The translations under genes and the position numbers were made by a program. A DNA stretch of 15,050 nucleotides, from NCBI GenBank assembly GCA_913040875.1, contig CAJWHX010000036.1:1-15050 (forward strand), in the 5' to 3' direction. The DNA comes from an uncultured Pseudomonadota bacterium (GTDB taxonomy: Bacteria; Myxococcota; UBA796). Shown one piece after another: positions 14,891-15,050 of this stretch. The notes under the pieces are model-generated. The model made no database searches. It was not told the DNA's origin and saw only the letters and a program-made list of their open reading frames with translations. Every line of letters starts with the position of its first letter. Positions within the stretch are counted from its first letter, which is position 1.

Positions 14891-15050
14891 ATGCCATTAA
14901 CCAGAGAAGAAATTGTTCTACGCGTGTCCCAAGAATTGCAAGATGGCTTTTATGTCAATCTCGGAATTGGAATGCCCACAATGGTTGCCAATCACATTCC
15001 AGACGGCGTTGAAGTGGCGCTGAACGGACAAAATGTTGCCGTCAAGGGCC
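14891..15050 (+). CDS. scoB: 3-oxoacid CoA-transferase subunit B, 3' end outside window
   Basis: The first 53 codons are visible. [20 protein letters not shown] and the following [20 protein letters not shown] match the N-terminus of ScoB/AtoA-type beta subunits (compare AtoA: LRDGDIVNLGIGLPTMVANYLPEG). AGGAG at 14880-14884 is six bases upstream of the ATG. The next segment should contain the catalytic glutamate motif LxSENG; the sequence instead reads [12 protein letters not shown], with Gln at the position of the catalytic Glu, so either the protein is divergent here or the last about 35 bases carry an error or frameshift. The gene runs off the right edge. Confidence 0.85.
   Translation, partial: MPLTREEIVLRVSQELQDGFYVNLGIGMPTMVANHIPDGVEVALNGQNVAVKG

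Noticed and set aside
1..15050. CRISPR arrays, insertion sequences, tRNA or rRNA genes
   Set aside because: No regularly spaced repeats, transposase-like frames with terminal inverted repeats, or tRNA/rRNA-like sequence were seen on either strand.

Overview
The window looks like a chromosomal segment of a Gram-negative bacterium with moderate GC content. A signal-peptide outer-membrane barrel protein ending in an aromatic residue supports the Gram-negative call. A deltaproteobacterial or Myxococcota-like lineage is my tentative reading, based on the flavour of the DUF3996-like barrel, the RdgC-like pair and the DcsG-like ATP-grasp enzyme; no rRNA or marker gene is present to prove it. Genes are packed tightly, often with 4-base start/stop overlaps, and most have a GGAG-type ribosome binding site. 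There is no tRNA, rRNA, CRISPR array or insertion sequence, and no gene-free stretch longer than about 125 bases.

Left part (1-4149, + strand): a very large leucine-rich-repeat plus pentapeptide-repeat protein whose reading frame is still open at the left edge, so its N-terminus is probably outside the window. It is coupled by a GTGA overlap to a small TIM-barrel protein that keeps all nine metal-ligand positions of the endonuclease IV / xylose isomerase-like superfamily. This pair is the best candidate for an undescribed system.

Middle part (4132-9092, - strand): read in the direction of transcription from the right, this holds a coiled-coil protein of unknown function and a CPBP-family membrane protease, then a two-gene RdgC-like module followed by an outer-membrane barrel protein, then a metallo-beta-lactamase-fold hydrolase with its own promoter and palindromic 5' region, coupled to a small membrane protein.

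Right part (9193-14041, - strand): an operon of a DcsG-like ATP-grasp ligase, polyphosphate kinase 1, and two tandem AstE/AspA-type (succinylglutamate desuccinylase/aspartoacylase) proteins. The first of these two has lost all three zinc ligands (predicted pseudoenzyme); the second keeps them. From a divergent 123-base control region, scoA and the start of scoB (3-oxoacid CoA-transferase subunits) run off the right edge. The visible part of scoB departs from the family exactly at the catalytic SENG motif.
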